From the NCBI GenBank assembly GCA_029259935.1, contig JAJDEH010000070.1:1-39283 (forward strand): a stretch of DNA of 39,283 nucleotides. The letters run 5' to 3'. How positions within the stretch are numbered: the stretch's first letter is position 1; every line of letters begins with the position of its first letter. This stretch comes from Planctomycetota bacterium (GTDB taxonomy: Bacteria; Planctomycetota; Planctomycetia; Pirellulales; Pirellulaceae). The translations under genes were made by a program, and so were the position numbers. Positions 1 through 11,300 of this stretch are shown in pieces. The notes beneath the pieces are model-generated. The model had not been told where the DNA came from and searched no databases. It saw only the letters and a program-made list of their open reading frames with translations.

Positions 1-1
1 C

Positions 2-139
2 CAATTCGCATCCCAGTCGATCGGCGACCCCACCACCGCCACCGACGACGTGTATGTCGATGGGAATATTATCACAGCGGAAAACTACGATTCGGCCTAT
101 TACTTCGGAGCGACAATCGCCGACCGATTGCTTTCCTAA
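2..139 (+). CDS. DJ-1/PfpI-like protein, C-terminal fragment (5' end outside window)
   Basis: The frame is open from the left edge and ends with TAA at 137-139, giving 45 residues. The segment VYVDGNIITAENYDSAYYF followed by GATIADRLLS resembles the end of DJ-1/PfpI family domains, where a V-x-DGNxIT strand precedes the last helix. In that family this region comes after the catalytic Cys, so no active-site residue is visible here. Only the last part of the gene is in the window, so domain order, signal peptide and start are unknown. The family call rests on the short DGNIIT motif and is moderate. Confidence 0.6.
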   Translation, partial: QFASQSIGDPTTATDDVYVDGNIITAENYDSAYYFGATIADRLLS

Positions 140-158
140 TTACTAACCCGGACTCTCA

Positions 159-192
159 TTAACCCGACGCATAGTGCAACGCGTCGGGTTAG
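159..192 (+). terminator. Hairpin after the DJ-1-like gene, possible terminator
   Basis: AACCCGACGC at 161-170 and GCGTCGGGTT at 181-190 form a perfect 10-bp inverted repeat with a 10-nt loop; one more T-A pair extends the stem. It lies 20 bp past the stop codon. There is only a short T-poor tail (AGTTTG), so it may be a bidirectional or weak terminator, or a dispersed repeat, rather than a classical Rho-independent one. Confidence 0.5.
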
Positions 193-275
193 TTTGCGCG
201 GCGCTTTTAGGCAATTCAGCAGGAACACCCTTTCACGTCACCCCCCCCACCGGGCCCGAAACCGCTGCTCGCCGT

Positions 276-320
276 CGCGGAAGACACCGTCGCGGAAGAC
301 ACCGGCGCGGAAGACACCGG
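276..320. repeat. Three tandem copies of a 15-bp unit
   Basis: The unit CGCGGAAGACACCGT/G occurs three times back to back (276-290, 291-305, 306-320). It lies just past the stop of the decayed recombinase. It probably arose by slippage; no function is suggested. Confidence 0.85.
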
Positions 321-338
321 CGACTTCCAAGGTTGTGT

Positions 339-660
339 TCATGAGGCTTCGGCCCGAGCAGATTGGAGCAGTTCCATGGTGCTGGGCGCCTCCCGCAACT
401 CCTGCAGCGAAATGTGCGTGTACAAGCTGGTCGTTTGAATCTTCTCATGGCCCAGCATCTGCGCTGGATCACGCGGAGATTCGTGCCTGCCTCCAACAGA
501 TGTGTGGCAAAGCTATGCCGCAGCGTGTGCATACTGACCCGCTTGCTGATGCTCGCTTTGCGGCACGCCGTATTGAACAGATTGCCCGCCGTGGCCATAG
601 CGTAGCGCTTGTCCATCGAATCTCCGGGGAACAACCAGGTCGGGGGCCATCGTGATGCCG
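339..660 (-). pseudogene. Decayed tyrosine recombinase (phage-integrase family), C-terminal half
   Basis: Read on the minus strand, the region encodes [17 protein letters not shown], then the signature [19 protein letters not shown] of the catalytic C-terminal domain (R-H-x-x-R region). After a frameshift near 475-490 it continues as [17 protein letters not shown], carrying the LGH motif and the nucleophile Tyr context, and ends at a TGA at 339-341. Upstream of about 660 the frame is closed by TAA and TGA, so the N-terminal half is gone. The WLFPG and ATHLLEAG wording matches recombinases that accompany IS91-like or integron-like elements. The remnant lies just beyond the immunity genes and suggests past recombination at the end of the toxin locus. 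Confidence 0.8.
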
Positions 661-685
661 ACGAAATCTTCGAGAATCAGGTGCG

Positions 686-1252
686 TTAAAAGGGAAATCC
701 TTCGTCTTCCAGCGCTTCCGCCAAATCACCTAGCCACTCTGAAAAAGATGTTGCGACAAGCTGTCGCCTCGGTTGGTCGTGCCATAGCGTGATCACTTGC
801 CCAACGGTGCCAGTTTTCGTGGGAGCCAGGTCGATGCAAAGACTATCGCCACCTCCGTTAGAGGCAAAAGAAATCCATCCGCGATGCCACCAGCACGACC
901 GCACGCCTTCGTCCGGTGCGGATGTTTTCTCAACAAGGTCCTCGGCCTCCGCCAATTCCCCCCACGTTTCCCAATCCTCGAGGATTTGCTCAATGGGAAG
1001 CAGATAATACCCGTCGTCGAGCGGCGCGAGTGGGGGCACCAAGATTACGTCGTCGGATTGACCGTTATGGATGCGATAAGATTGAACAAAATCCGGTGGA
1101 AGCGCGGTTCCAATCCGATCTTCAAGTTGCGTGATTTCAACGTCTCCCGCCGGTTTACTCAGGCCAACGAATTCGTCAGCTTCGTTTGCCGCCAGCACAG
1201 ACTCTATTCGCGTCCACGCTTCGGCAACCAGATTCAGGTCGGAGTCCGTCAT
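686..1252 (-). CDS. SMI1/KNR4 family (SUKH) protein, likely immunity protein
   Basis: This 188-residue soluble protein without a signal peptide has the SUKH fold signature. IGTALPPDFVQSYRIHNGQ (residues 47-65) is the classic 'LPxD(F/Y)xxxYxxxNG' motif, followed by the core strand WISFASNGGGDSLCIDL (126-142) and SFSEWL (169-174) near the C-terminus. SUKH proteins are among the commonest immunity proteins of bacterial polymorphic toxin systems, especially those with nuclease toxins, which they bind and block in the cytoplasm. Here the gene is third in a minus-strand series after the giant toxin and an ankyrin gene, 28 bp beyond the ankyrin stop. The ATG at 1252 has only a weak CGGACGG-type ribosome site, so translation may be coupled. 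Which of the two small genes neutralises the toxin cannot be read from sequence. Confidence 0.9.
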   Translation of the reverse strand: MTDSDLNLVAEAWTRIESVLAANEADEFVGLSKPAGDVEITQLEDRIGTALPPDFVQSYRIHNGQSDDVILVPPLAPLDDGYYLLPIEQILEDWETWGELAEAEDLVEKTSAPDEGVRSCWWHRGWISFASNGGGDSLCIDLAPTKTGTVGQVITLWHDQPRRQLVATSFSEWLGDLAEALEDEGFPF

Positions 1253-1280
1253 TCGTCAAACCGTCCGCGAAGTTCGCCGA

Positions 1281-1940
1281 CTAGGCCACGTCCAAGGTCT
1301 CAAGTAACCCCTGGATTTTTTTCCTCTTAAGCTTCTTGGCAACGCCAAGGGGAGTCTTGCCGCGCAGTTCAGGAGTGCCACCATCTGCAGGATAACGGAC
1401 AGTAGGGTCTGCTCCGGCGTCAAGAAGTAGTTTCACCACCGTTGGACGGTTCGCCTTGATTGCGTTGGTCAATGCCGTTCCAAACCGCAAGCACGCGTTC
1501 ACGTCGGCACCAGCATCAATCAGTGCTGCTATCGCCGCATCATCCGCATCCGTGCATGCGTCCATTATCGCCGTCGTTACGGGAACACTGTCTTCCGAAA
1601 AAGACTGATGATTCACATCGGCTCCGGCCTCAATTAGGAGTCTGGCAGCTTCCACGTGCGCGGCCGATCCTAGTTGAAAGGTCGATCGCAGGGCATTGTC
1701 TTCCCACGGATCAGAGGGCGGAGCATTGACGTCCGCTCCGGCCGCAAGAAGTAGCTTTACCAAGTCGGCATTACCAAGTCGAGCCGCGCGCGCAAGTGGA
1801 GTCAAGTTGCCGTAGATGTCTTCAAAATAATCTTCAAGCGGCGCGCCTTGATCGATCATCTCCTCGACCTTTTTAGTTTGGCCGCGATTGATGCAATTCG
1901 CGAATCCCTTAGCCAATTTGGCCGCGTCGTGCGAGCTCAT
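1281..1940 (-). CDS. Ankyrin-repeat protein, likely immunity protein
   Basis: The protein is 219 residues and cytoplasmic (no signal peptide). It has roughly five to six ankyrin units, each ending in an (A/E/D)AGADVN-type loop: LLLAAGADVN (63-72), LLIEAGADVN (101-110), LIDAGADVN (140-148) and LLLDAGADPT (171-180). The last unit, near 194-212, is TPLGVAKKLKRKK. Ankyrin proteins bind other proteins and are a known class of immunity protein next to polymorphic toxins. The gene starts 12 bp after the stop of the giant toxin gene and has a strong ribosome site, so its product would be made with the toxin. The alternative is a general protein-binding adaptor unrelated to immunity, but position and spacing favour immunity. 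Confidence 0.88.
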   Translation of the reverse strand: MSSHDAAKLAKGFANCINRGQTKKVEEMIDQGAPLEDYFEDIYGNLTPLARAARLGNADLVKLLLAAGADVNAPPSDPWEDNALRSTFQLGSAAHVEAARLLIEAGADVNHQSFSEDSVPVTTAIMDACTDADDAAIAALIDAGADVNACLRFGTALTNAIKANRPTVVKLLLDAGADPTVRYPADGGTPELRGKTPLGVAKKLKRKKIQGLLETLDVA

Positions 1941-1944
1941 GGTC

Positions 1945-1951
1945 CCTCCTC
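1945..1951 (-). promoter_or_regulatory. Strong Shine-Dalgarno of the ankyrin gene
   Basis: GAGGAGG lies 4 nt before the ATG at 1940 and directly abuts the toxin stop codon (1953-1955). It fixes the ankyrin start and implies that the ankyrin protein is translated from the toxin transcript with an efficient site of its own. Confidence 0.8.
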
Positions 1952-1952
1952 G

Positions 1953-2363
1953 TTATTTTGCTTTAATCTTAGCCAATGCCTTCGTCAGCTCGGATTTCAC
2001 TTCGTCCTGTATCTTGCCCATGTCCTTGAGATAGTCTTTGTGGACACCAAGCTCCTTAGCCCGTTTAGACCAATCACCAGCCAGCTTGTCCTGCTTTGAA
2101 CGATTCAGAGAATTCGGCATCGGGCGAAGGTTTTTCTTGCTATTCATCACCTTTCTGATCTCACGCATTTCCTTCTTGGAGAGGTCGCGCCCGAGCCGCT
2201 TTTGCTTTGCTGCAATCTGTTTCATGAAAAAGCTCTGAGGCAGGACGTGATCGCCGTCGAGATTCTTCCGCAGGGTGGTTCTCCACGTGTTCGTCACCGG
2301 GTCGAGGTACTTGATTCTGGTCTTCCCCGCCTTCCAGTTCCTAATTGCCTTCCCAATATAGGA
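1953..2363 (-). other. Toxin tip: C-terminal HNH nuclease domain
   Basis: The roughly 136 residues after LVHN are Lys-rich. They hold a first strand with the D-H pair (GDHVLPQSFF, residues 6251-6260), a helical insert (KKEMREIRKVM), and NLRPMPNSLNRSKQDK, where the Asn and Lys fit the HNH beta-beta-alpha metal site. The N-L-x(7)-N-x-S-K wording resembles HNH/DUF1524-like nucleases. The domain is intact to the stop codon. This is the payload; everything before it is presentation and processing machinery. Confidence 0.82.
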
Positions 2364-5300
2364 ATTGTGTACTAGGACTGCCAGGTCGGTGACGTGGTAA
2401 ACGTGTTCGTGTTGAACCTCCAAATTGTAGACGGTGAACGTGCCTTCCAGAGCGACAACGTCGACGACGCGAGGCGTGCCTTCGGTGGTTCGTAGCCGTT
2501 CATCAATTTCAAGGTCACCCGCCTCCACAAATTCTTGGCGATCTTCCGACCAAATCGGATGATTGGAAGTGACTCCAATTGGCTTGCTAAGCCCTTCCAC
2601 GTGGAGATTGAGGACATTGGCGGCACGGTGTGCAAACGTACCGGTGACGATTCGCCCATTGCCGGTCTTGATGCGGGGACATTGGTTCACGGCCAGCACT
2701 TCCGCTGGTCCATCCGCGCCAAGTTCCGGCAAGTTCAACTCGACGATGCTCCCAGGTTGAGCGCTGGACTCATCGATCCATTGACCTGATCGCAACAGTT
2801 CGATGTCCAACTGACTGCCATCGGGTTTTGCCATTCTTAACGTCAACTGACGCCACGCCGCGGGGTCGACATCCTCGGTGTTTGTGAAATCGAGATCGGC
2901 CAGTTCGGGGTTGCCCGCGAGAACGCGATCTCCGACCGAGATTTGCTCAATCGGTTTGGCAAGCATGGTTCCACGGGACTGATCCGCGGAAACCACCTGT
3001 GCATCTGGCGGATGGGTTGATTCGGCGTCGGTTGGGGCTCCGCTGAAGGGAACAAATGCCTTCACGGCAAAGATGGCCGCGCAAAGAAGGCACGCAGACA
3101 ACCAAAGATTCCCTGGCCAACTTCCTTGTTTGGATGTTGGTTTCGACCGCGAGGCAATGGTCTGACGGTCGAACCGGCGCGACCTCTCGTTCTGGCGATC
3201 GGTCTCAAACACATCGGTACGAGGCTGAGGACGGACCTGTGGTGCTTCAAGTACGCCGACCGAAGGAGCCGCACTCATCCCCAGGGCTCCGCCGTTGGTC
3301 AGCATCTCGCCGAAGGCCCGGTCGTCATATGGCTCGTACCCGCCGCAGTCGTCGTCGTCCCCAGTTGTTTGGACCGCGTCGCGAGATGCGATTACCCGGC
3401 TTTCACGCCGCCGCACGTCGTCCAGGCCAAAGTAAAACAGCTCATCCAATTCGGCATTCACTTGCCGGTGCTCAGAGTCGTCATCATCCGAGAAGTCGTC
3501 GTCATCACCCGAGAAGAAATAGAGATCTTCGACAGACACCTTCTCGCCGCGTTTCTTTTTCTTTCGCTTCAACACCTGCTGGCCGGTAATCCCCACACCG
3601 ACCAATGTTGCCGCGATGATCCACTCCTTGGCTTCCACGAGCGTCGGATCGAGGGTGGCCAGGAGTTTCTCAAAGTCCTCGTCCAAAATGACCAACGTAC
3701 CCGCGACGAAGCAGCCTTTGCCGGTAATCACGCAGAACACCTTTCGTGCCGCGCCAATACCAATAGGAGGAATGAGGCGCACGAATCGAGAGGCCGCCTT
3801 CGTCACGCCGCGCACCACGCGCGTTACTGCCTTTCCAAACCGTATGGCCGCTTTGGCCACCTTTCCGCCTTTGCCAATTGCGTCGCCAACGATCGGGATG
3901 ATGGAAATCGCGCTTAGACCCGCATCCACCCATTTGCCGCGAAGGGCATAAATCAAGGCGTTGGCACCGTCGCAGCCGGCGGCGATGAGATTGCCGACCA
4001 CGGGTACAAAGTCGAGTACCGTGCCGCAGATATCCAGAGCAAGCTGCAGGTCGTCGACAATCGACCAGGCAAAATCTTCAACCTTCTGCAGGAAGATCCC
4101 CCAGAATGCCTCCGGTCGATGGTTCGATAAGTAGTTCAGTTGATCTATTGAGGCATCGTGCCGTGCATCCTGATAGACTCGTAGATCGAGGGCAAGTTCC
4201 TGCAAGAACGCTTTGGCGTCTTGTGCTTCCGCCAAGGCTACTTCAGCCAACCCCTTGTTGATCTTGAGTTGATTCAACGCCTCCGCGCGGCCGAGTTCAG
4301 ACTCGGCCACGGCCGCGCGACGCGCAGCTTCAATGGTGTTTTGCGCGACTTCGAAGGCATGTTCCACAATAGCATGCGCTTCCTTGCCAGCCAGTTTCGC
4401 TTGCGCTTCAACGTCCGCCACGATTGCATCGGCTTCCATCGCGCCCTCAACCAAAGCTTCGGCCAATTGGGCAATCCGCCGTGCAACGTCTCCGCCAGCG
4501 GCGGTCGCCCGCGCTTCAAATTCGGTCTTCGCTTCATCCAATGACTTTTCAAGATCCTTGAGAGCGGCATAGGCGTCCGCCGTCGTGGCGATCAGCTCTC
4601 CAACTCCCACTGCCGGTTCGTCAGGGAATTGAAGAAGGGCGGATCGGTTGGGGTGAGCAACGACACCAACGTAGGGCGCGGACACGGTCCCGATGAAAGC
4701 CCCGCCCACCGTGACGATGCCAATCGCATTGTCGGCCGTAATGGAGCCGATGAGGTCGTCTAGAATGTAGACCTCGAAGATGTTTCCGGTTCCCGTGAAT
4801 AAGTCTCCGCCTGAGGAACCGCTACCGTCTCCTGCCGACAACGTACCGATAATCGACTCGTATGTGACGACTTTGTAAATGTTCCCGTCAGCGTGCAAGC
4901 CCGCGGCGATGGTACTCATCGAGAAAACGCTGTCTATGTTGCCACCTACTGTGAGGCTCCCCAACAAGCCTGCATAGGAAGTGAGACGCGCATTTCCGGC
5001 AACGGTGCCAACCACGGTTAAGTTGCCCAAGGAGGAAAGCTCAAGATTACCACTCACGGTTACAGGTTGCAGATGCAAGTTAAATAGACTGGCACCTTTC
5101 AGATCTCCACCGGATGTGACTTGGCCCGTCAGCCCCGCGACGCCTAGTAAACTCACGGCACCGCCCGCAACCACGTCGGCGTTAAGTACTCCCAGCGCCC
5201 CTGCGGAAACATCGCCCCCTGCATTGATTTCGACGGTTCCGATTCCATTCGTCAACGCGGCTACGTCACCATTGAGCGAATTTAAGGTGACCGAGGCAAG

Positions 5301-8300
5301 TCCGCCGTAGGACCAAATCGAAACACCCGCGTCGCCGTTGATTTCCGTGCTGGTTATCTGGCCCAGCGCAAGCACGGTGGCGGTTGAGCCAGCAGTGACA
5401 GTCGAGCCCATCAAATCGGAGAGAGTGGCAACGGAGGCATCGGTGCCGGCGGCCAACGTGCCGTTGATGGTGCCACGACCGATAATGCTCAAGGCACCAC
5501 CTGCGGTCATAGTTCCGCTGTACATCCCATCAACCATCGCGGAAATGTCATCTCCCGCAGTCACATCTCCCATAAAGTCATCGAATACCTGAACGCTGGC
5601 GTTGTCGCCCGCGGTGATCGTTCCGTCGAGGGATTTGTAGACACCAACGGAGGCATCATTCCCAGCATTGACCGTGACAGTCGCCTCTCCTTGGAAGACG
5701 GTCAACGCGGCATTCGAACCTGCCGTGATGGTCCCGTTAATGTCCCCAAAGGTTTCCACGATCGCGTTCTGTCCGGCGGAAACCGCATTGTCGATATTTC
5801 CGACTGAATCGAGCGTCACATTGCCCGTCGTTCCCGTGATGTCTCCCGTGACTTCTCCGAAAACCCAAATCTCGGCGTTGCGATTAGCGGTTACGGTTCC
5901 AGAGAGACTCGCCAAGACGGACATGGTGGCGTCGCGCCCAGCCGTAATCGGTGCGGTCACGTCGCCATAGGCAACAGCCGTCACATCCCTGCCAGCGTTA
6001 ATTGCCGCGACAATGCCATCCCTGGCCCAAGCTTCCGCGTCTTGTCCCGCAGTGATGGTGCCGAGTTGGGATTTCCACGTTGTGACGTCCGCGTCGACTC
6101 CGGCGTTGATCGTACCGGTAATATCTTCCTTGGCCCAAACTTCGGCGTTCTTTCCAGCGGTCACGTTGCCAGACAGAGTCTTTCCAGTGACCACGTCGGC
6201 CGATCCAGTTACGGCGTGAATGTTCCCGGAAATTGCACCCGTGGAGGATACGTCAGCGTTGATTTGCGCGGTGACGCTTCCAGTAATATCCGCGAGCGCG
6301 AGTACAATCGCATTAGTTCCCGCATTCACGCTGCCTGTAATTTGGGCGTGACTGACAACATTTGCTTCAGCGCCAGAAGTCACGGAACCGGTGATATTCC
6401 CATCCGCAAAAACCGTAGCATCCTTGCCCGCTGTAACGCTCCCCGAGAGTACTTGGAACGTTACGACATGGGCATCACCCGTCGTCGCCGTGGTGGTACC
6501 CGAGATGTTGCCTTTGGCTCCGACGCTGGCGTCTTTGTGAGCGACAACGTTACTGGTCACCTGCTTTTCGGCCGATACATCAGCACTTCCACGAGTTGCC
6601 GTAACGGCCCCAGAGACATTGCCTCCCAACGCGGCGACCGTTGCATTATTGCCAGCCGTAACCGTAGCGGACACAGCCTTTTTAGCTGAAGCCGAGGCAT
6701 TATGGCCCGCCTTGACGGTTCCCGCCAGATCGCCCAGCGAGACAACCGACGCCGAACGACCTGCATCCGCGGTGCCGTTGAAATCGCCAAGCGCGCCGAT
6801 ATCTACATTCCCCGACAGCGCCTTATAGGTTCCTTGTGTGGTCGTGTTTGAGATGGCGGAAACATTGACGTTATTCTTGGCGGTATAAGTACCCTGAAGT
6901 TGGCCAAGGGCCACGACGTTGACGTCCCCTTCTTTCGACGTGGCCGTGATATTCACCGTCTCAAGTCCAACAATATTGACCTGGTTTCGAGCCACCATCG
7001 TTCCAGTGGCGCCGCCCATGGAGACGAGCCCGGCTGTCTGTTGATTGGATGTAGAGGCAGTTGGCGAATAAGCGACGATGTTCACTTTGGCGGTGCCACC
7101 GGAAAAGACTCCCGCGCTGCCCTTTTTGGAAGTCAGCGTTGCATCGCTGACACTCTCCATGGCGTCGACGCTGGCCTGGCCGTCTTCAACCGTGACCGTC
7201 GCCTTGATATCCTTAGGGGACCGCACCGAGGCATTTTGCCCCGCGGTAACGGTTGCCTTGCTCACTCCTTTGTGCCCCCAAACGTCCACGCTCGCTTGCG
7301 CGCCCGCGTTGACGGTCACTCCTGTCACCTGATTCCACGCAGTAACGTCCGCGTTGCCGTTGGAGGTGATCGTGTTGCCGCTGACGTTGTTATGTGCTTC
7401 GACGTAGGCCGTGCCTGTGGTTGCCGTCACGTTACCAGTGATGTTTCCAAACGCTTCCACGCTTACGTTGTGTGACGATGTAACAGTCGCCGAAATATTC
7501 GCGTGCGAAAGCAAGTCCGCGGTAAGAGTTCCCTTCGTCGGACCCGTTGCCGGTGAACCAGCGGTAATGGTGCCGGTAATGTCTTTAAACGCCTCCACCT
7601 GAGCATCACCGCCGGCTTTGATCGTGCCGCTGAATTTTCCGTCGACAAAGACATCCACATAGCCATGTTTCGAGGTCAATTTGGAATCAACGTCGCCCCA
7701 AGCAAGCACTTCAACGTAACCGTCGGCCGTGATTTCGCTTCCCTTGAAGCCTTTGAAGGCGCTTACATGCACGCCGCCACTGGTTGACGTGATTTCTCCC
7801 GAGACCTTGTCCCAGGTTTCCACGCCGACGCTTGAATCCGCCGTCAGCTTCCCCGAGATTTCGCCGCCGGCAGCAACCGCAATCCAACCTTTTTCGGAAC
7901 CATTTGCGGTAAGGGTGCCGCTAACCTTGCCCTTGGACCACACGTCGATTGCACCGTTGATGGTTTCGATCGTGGCGCTGACGTCGCCGAACGCTTGAAC
8001 CTGGACAGAATCCCGGGCCTTGATCGACCCGGCAACATTGTCTGCCTCGACGGTCACGCTACGCGCGTCAAAGTAGGGCATGCCCTTGATGGTCGAATTG
8101 ACGTCTCCAGAGGCGTAAACTTCGGTGGTGCCAGCTAGGATCGTCGCATTGACATCTCCCCAGGCTACGATGTTGGCTTTGTTCCACACCGTCTTGGTGT
8201 AAATGAGCCCGGTGACGTCGCCAAGAGAGACTATGCGAACGTCTCCCAAAATACTCGTTCGCTTCAACGTCATGATCTTGGACGCAAAAGCCCCGAGGTT

Positions 8301-11300
8301 TCCGGCCAACGTTTCTAATTTTCTGGGGGCGACCCTGGCACCAGCGACGGTGATGCCCGCCTTGGCAACAATCTCGCTCTTGACGTCTTTTAGCGCCTCG
8401 ATCCAGGATCGCTTTTGCTTACTCTTTACTTTGCCGTCGATATTCGTGAAGGCCCAAAGATGATTCTCCTGGTCGCTATTGATGTCAGCGTCGATCTCGT
8501 CCCACGACGTTACATCGATTGCCCCGGTCGTGCTGGTGACATCAGCCTCCATGGCGTCATAGGACTTCACATCAATGTTGCCAGGAGCATGAATCGAGTC
8601 GCCCGAAATCTCACCCCATGCGTTGACCGAAATGCCGCCGGATCCCGCCTTCAGTTTTCCTTTGATGTCGTCAAGTGCCCAGACGGAACCCAGCGTATCG
8701 CCGGCCGTGACATCTTTCTCGATGTCGCCAAAAGCGGTGACCGGGCCCACGCTCTCGCTAGCCTTCACCGCGCCTTTGATATTCCCGTAATTCGGGCTGG
8801 GCGAGCGGGGGTGCCCCGCCAAGCGGGGAGCAATTTCAAAGGTTGGTACCGCACTGGCACCTGGTAGAACGGCGAGAGTTCGATACGCCTTGTTGCCGTC
8901 ATAAACGGAAATCGTCTCGCGATACCAAGGCCCCAATGCGGTAACCTCGTCAATATCTCCGCTCGCCGTAATGTTCTTTTCAATATTTCCACCTTTGGCC
9001 GTTCCCGAGATGACAATGCCGATGTCATCCCCGGCAGTCACCGTTCCCTTGACATGCCGTCCACCTTCCACGCGGCCGATGTCGCCGCTGGTCGCAGTGA
9101 TGTTCCCGGTGATGTCCTGGAATTTGGAGATGACTCCATCCGTGCTGCTGGAACCTAAGTAGGTTCCAATCCTCGTTCCGGCTGTAACACTTCCCGTAAT
9201 ATCCAGATGAGCTACCACGTTGTTGATGTGCGTGTCCGCACTGATGGTGGACTCGATTTTTCCGTAGTCGCCCGTCACCGAGCCAACGTAATCGTTGACT
9301 GCCTTGATGGGTCCGCCCTTGATATTGCCGGTATTCGCCAAGCCCGCGTGGACGGTGTTCACATGTCCGTCCGCATTGATTTCCGCGTCAATCTCTCCGT
9401 CCGCCGTGACAGATCCAATGTTGCCTGCCGTCGACTTGATGATCGCCAAAATAATATCGCCCCAGTCCAGCATCAGATCGATGGCTTTGACCGTGTTGAT
9501 ATTGCCACCCGCCTCGATCGTGGACGCAAAAATGTCACCGCCTTGGCGCGTGTGGGCCAACGGAAGCGGAATATCACCAGCTTGCGCCAGATTGATGGAA
9601 CCCTCGGCGGTCACGTTGCCAATCAGATCTTCACGCGCGGCCACGGTCCCGATACTGCCGTCGCCAATCGACTCGGTGCCACTGCCGGAACCACTTCCTG
9701 AGCCTGATCCGCTCCCGGATCCACTGCCCGAGCCGCCACCAGAGCCTGAGCCAGCGGAAGCACTGATGTCACCCGTGATGCTACCTCCCGCGATGACTTG
9801 CGTAATGTCGCCGCCCGTGGTCGAAACGTCACCCATTAGTTCGCCATCAGCCACCACACTGTTGATGTTGCCGCCTGCCGAAATATCTCCACTTAGGTCA
9901 CGCCCGACATCCACAGTTTCGATATCGTCGCCTGCGGAGACGTTTCCAGAAAGATGCTCGCCGGCAATCACCTCGCGGATGTCGTCATTACTGGAAGTGA
10001 CGTTCCCTTCAATATTCCAGCCAGCTTTGACGTGATCGATCTTGTTTGCCGCCGTAATGTTATTCTTGATATCGCGCCCCGCGTCGATCGACGTTATATG
10101 ACCGCCGGCACTGATGACGCCTACAATATTCCGAGTCGAGTTGACCGTTTCGATATTGCCTGATGCGGTAATGCTGGCTGGACTAGCGAAATCCCAAGCC
10201 GAAACTGAGAAAATATGTCCCTGGGTACCAGAAGCTTTGAGGGCCGCTTTCAAGGTGCGGCCGGCCGTGGCGGTTCCGATCGGTCCGTCGTTGGCTGTAA
10301 TTGCTCCTGTCCCTAGGTCGCGCCCGGCCATGATCTCAACAATGCCCTTTCCGGCCGTCACCGATCCAGACAAGTCCCAACCTGCTCCGACGCCGCCGTA
10401 CGAAATGTAATTTCCGTACCCTGCCGAGTAATCGTATTCGTAACCGATCCATTGCCCAGCGTTCACCGTTCCACTGAGATTGTCATCCGCATCGACCCAA
10501 TTCACGTCTCCCGCGGTAGCAGATACATTGCCGGAAATATCACGTCCCGCGTGGACGCAATGAATATCAGTCGCCGCCGTTGTCGTTCCGCTGGTATTCC
10601 TTCCCGAGCCGATCTGGTTGATGTTTCCACCTGCACTCGTGGCGGCCGTGCGGTTTCGTCCCGCCGCCACGGTATCAATGTTACCGCTGGTTGCCGTAAT
10701 GGCCGCCGTGATGTCCCGAGCGGCACCGATCGTCCCAATATCTTCTCCGGCCGTGACAGTGGCTGAAATATCGTGAGCTCGCACATCCTGGACGTCGCGC
10801 GTTGCGTTCACAGTTCCTAGATTCGCGGCACTTACGGACTGAACGTCACGACCCGCGCTAATATTTCCCGCAGTTCCCCAATTGGAAGTCGACCCAGTCC
10901 ACCAAGTATGTGGATCTTCGTCCGCGTCATCGAACCAATGGCCGTCATCGCAGACATAGAGCCCGTAGAGATCCAGAATGCCGTTGACTCCTAGAAAGTA
11001 ATCGTATCCGTAATCTGGCCACTGGTAGTCTCCGAACGCAGAAACATAGAGGACATCGCGCGTCGCGGTTACATTGCCAACATCACGGCCAGAGGCCGAC
11101 AAAACATCTTGGGACGCTGTTACATTTCCGACCGTGTGGCCGGAAACCGTCACGTCGCGGCCCGACATGGCGCTGGCGGCTAGCCCGGCATGTACTACGA
11201 GATCCCCAGCGATTGAGATTGCCGCGACATTTCCAGTCGCACTAAAGTTCAGCGAGCCGGAAACCGCGCCGCTCCACGTACCATGACCGGCTCCGGTGCC

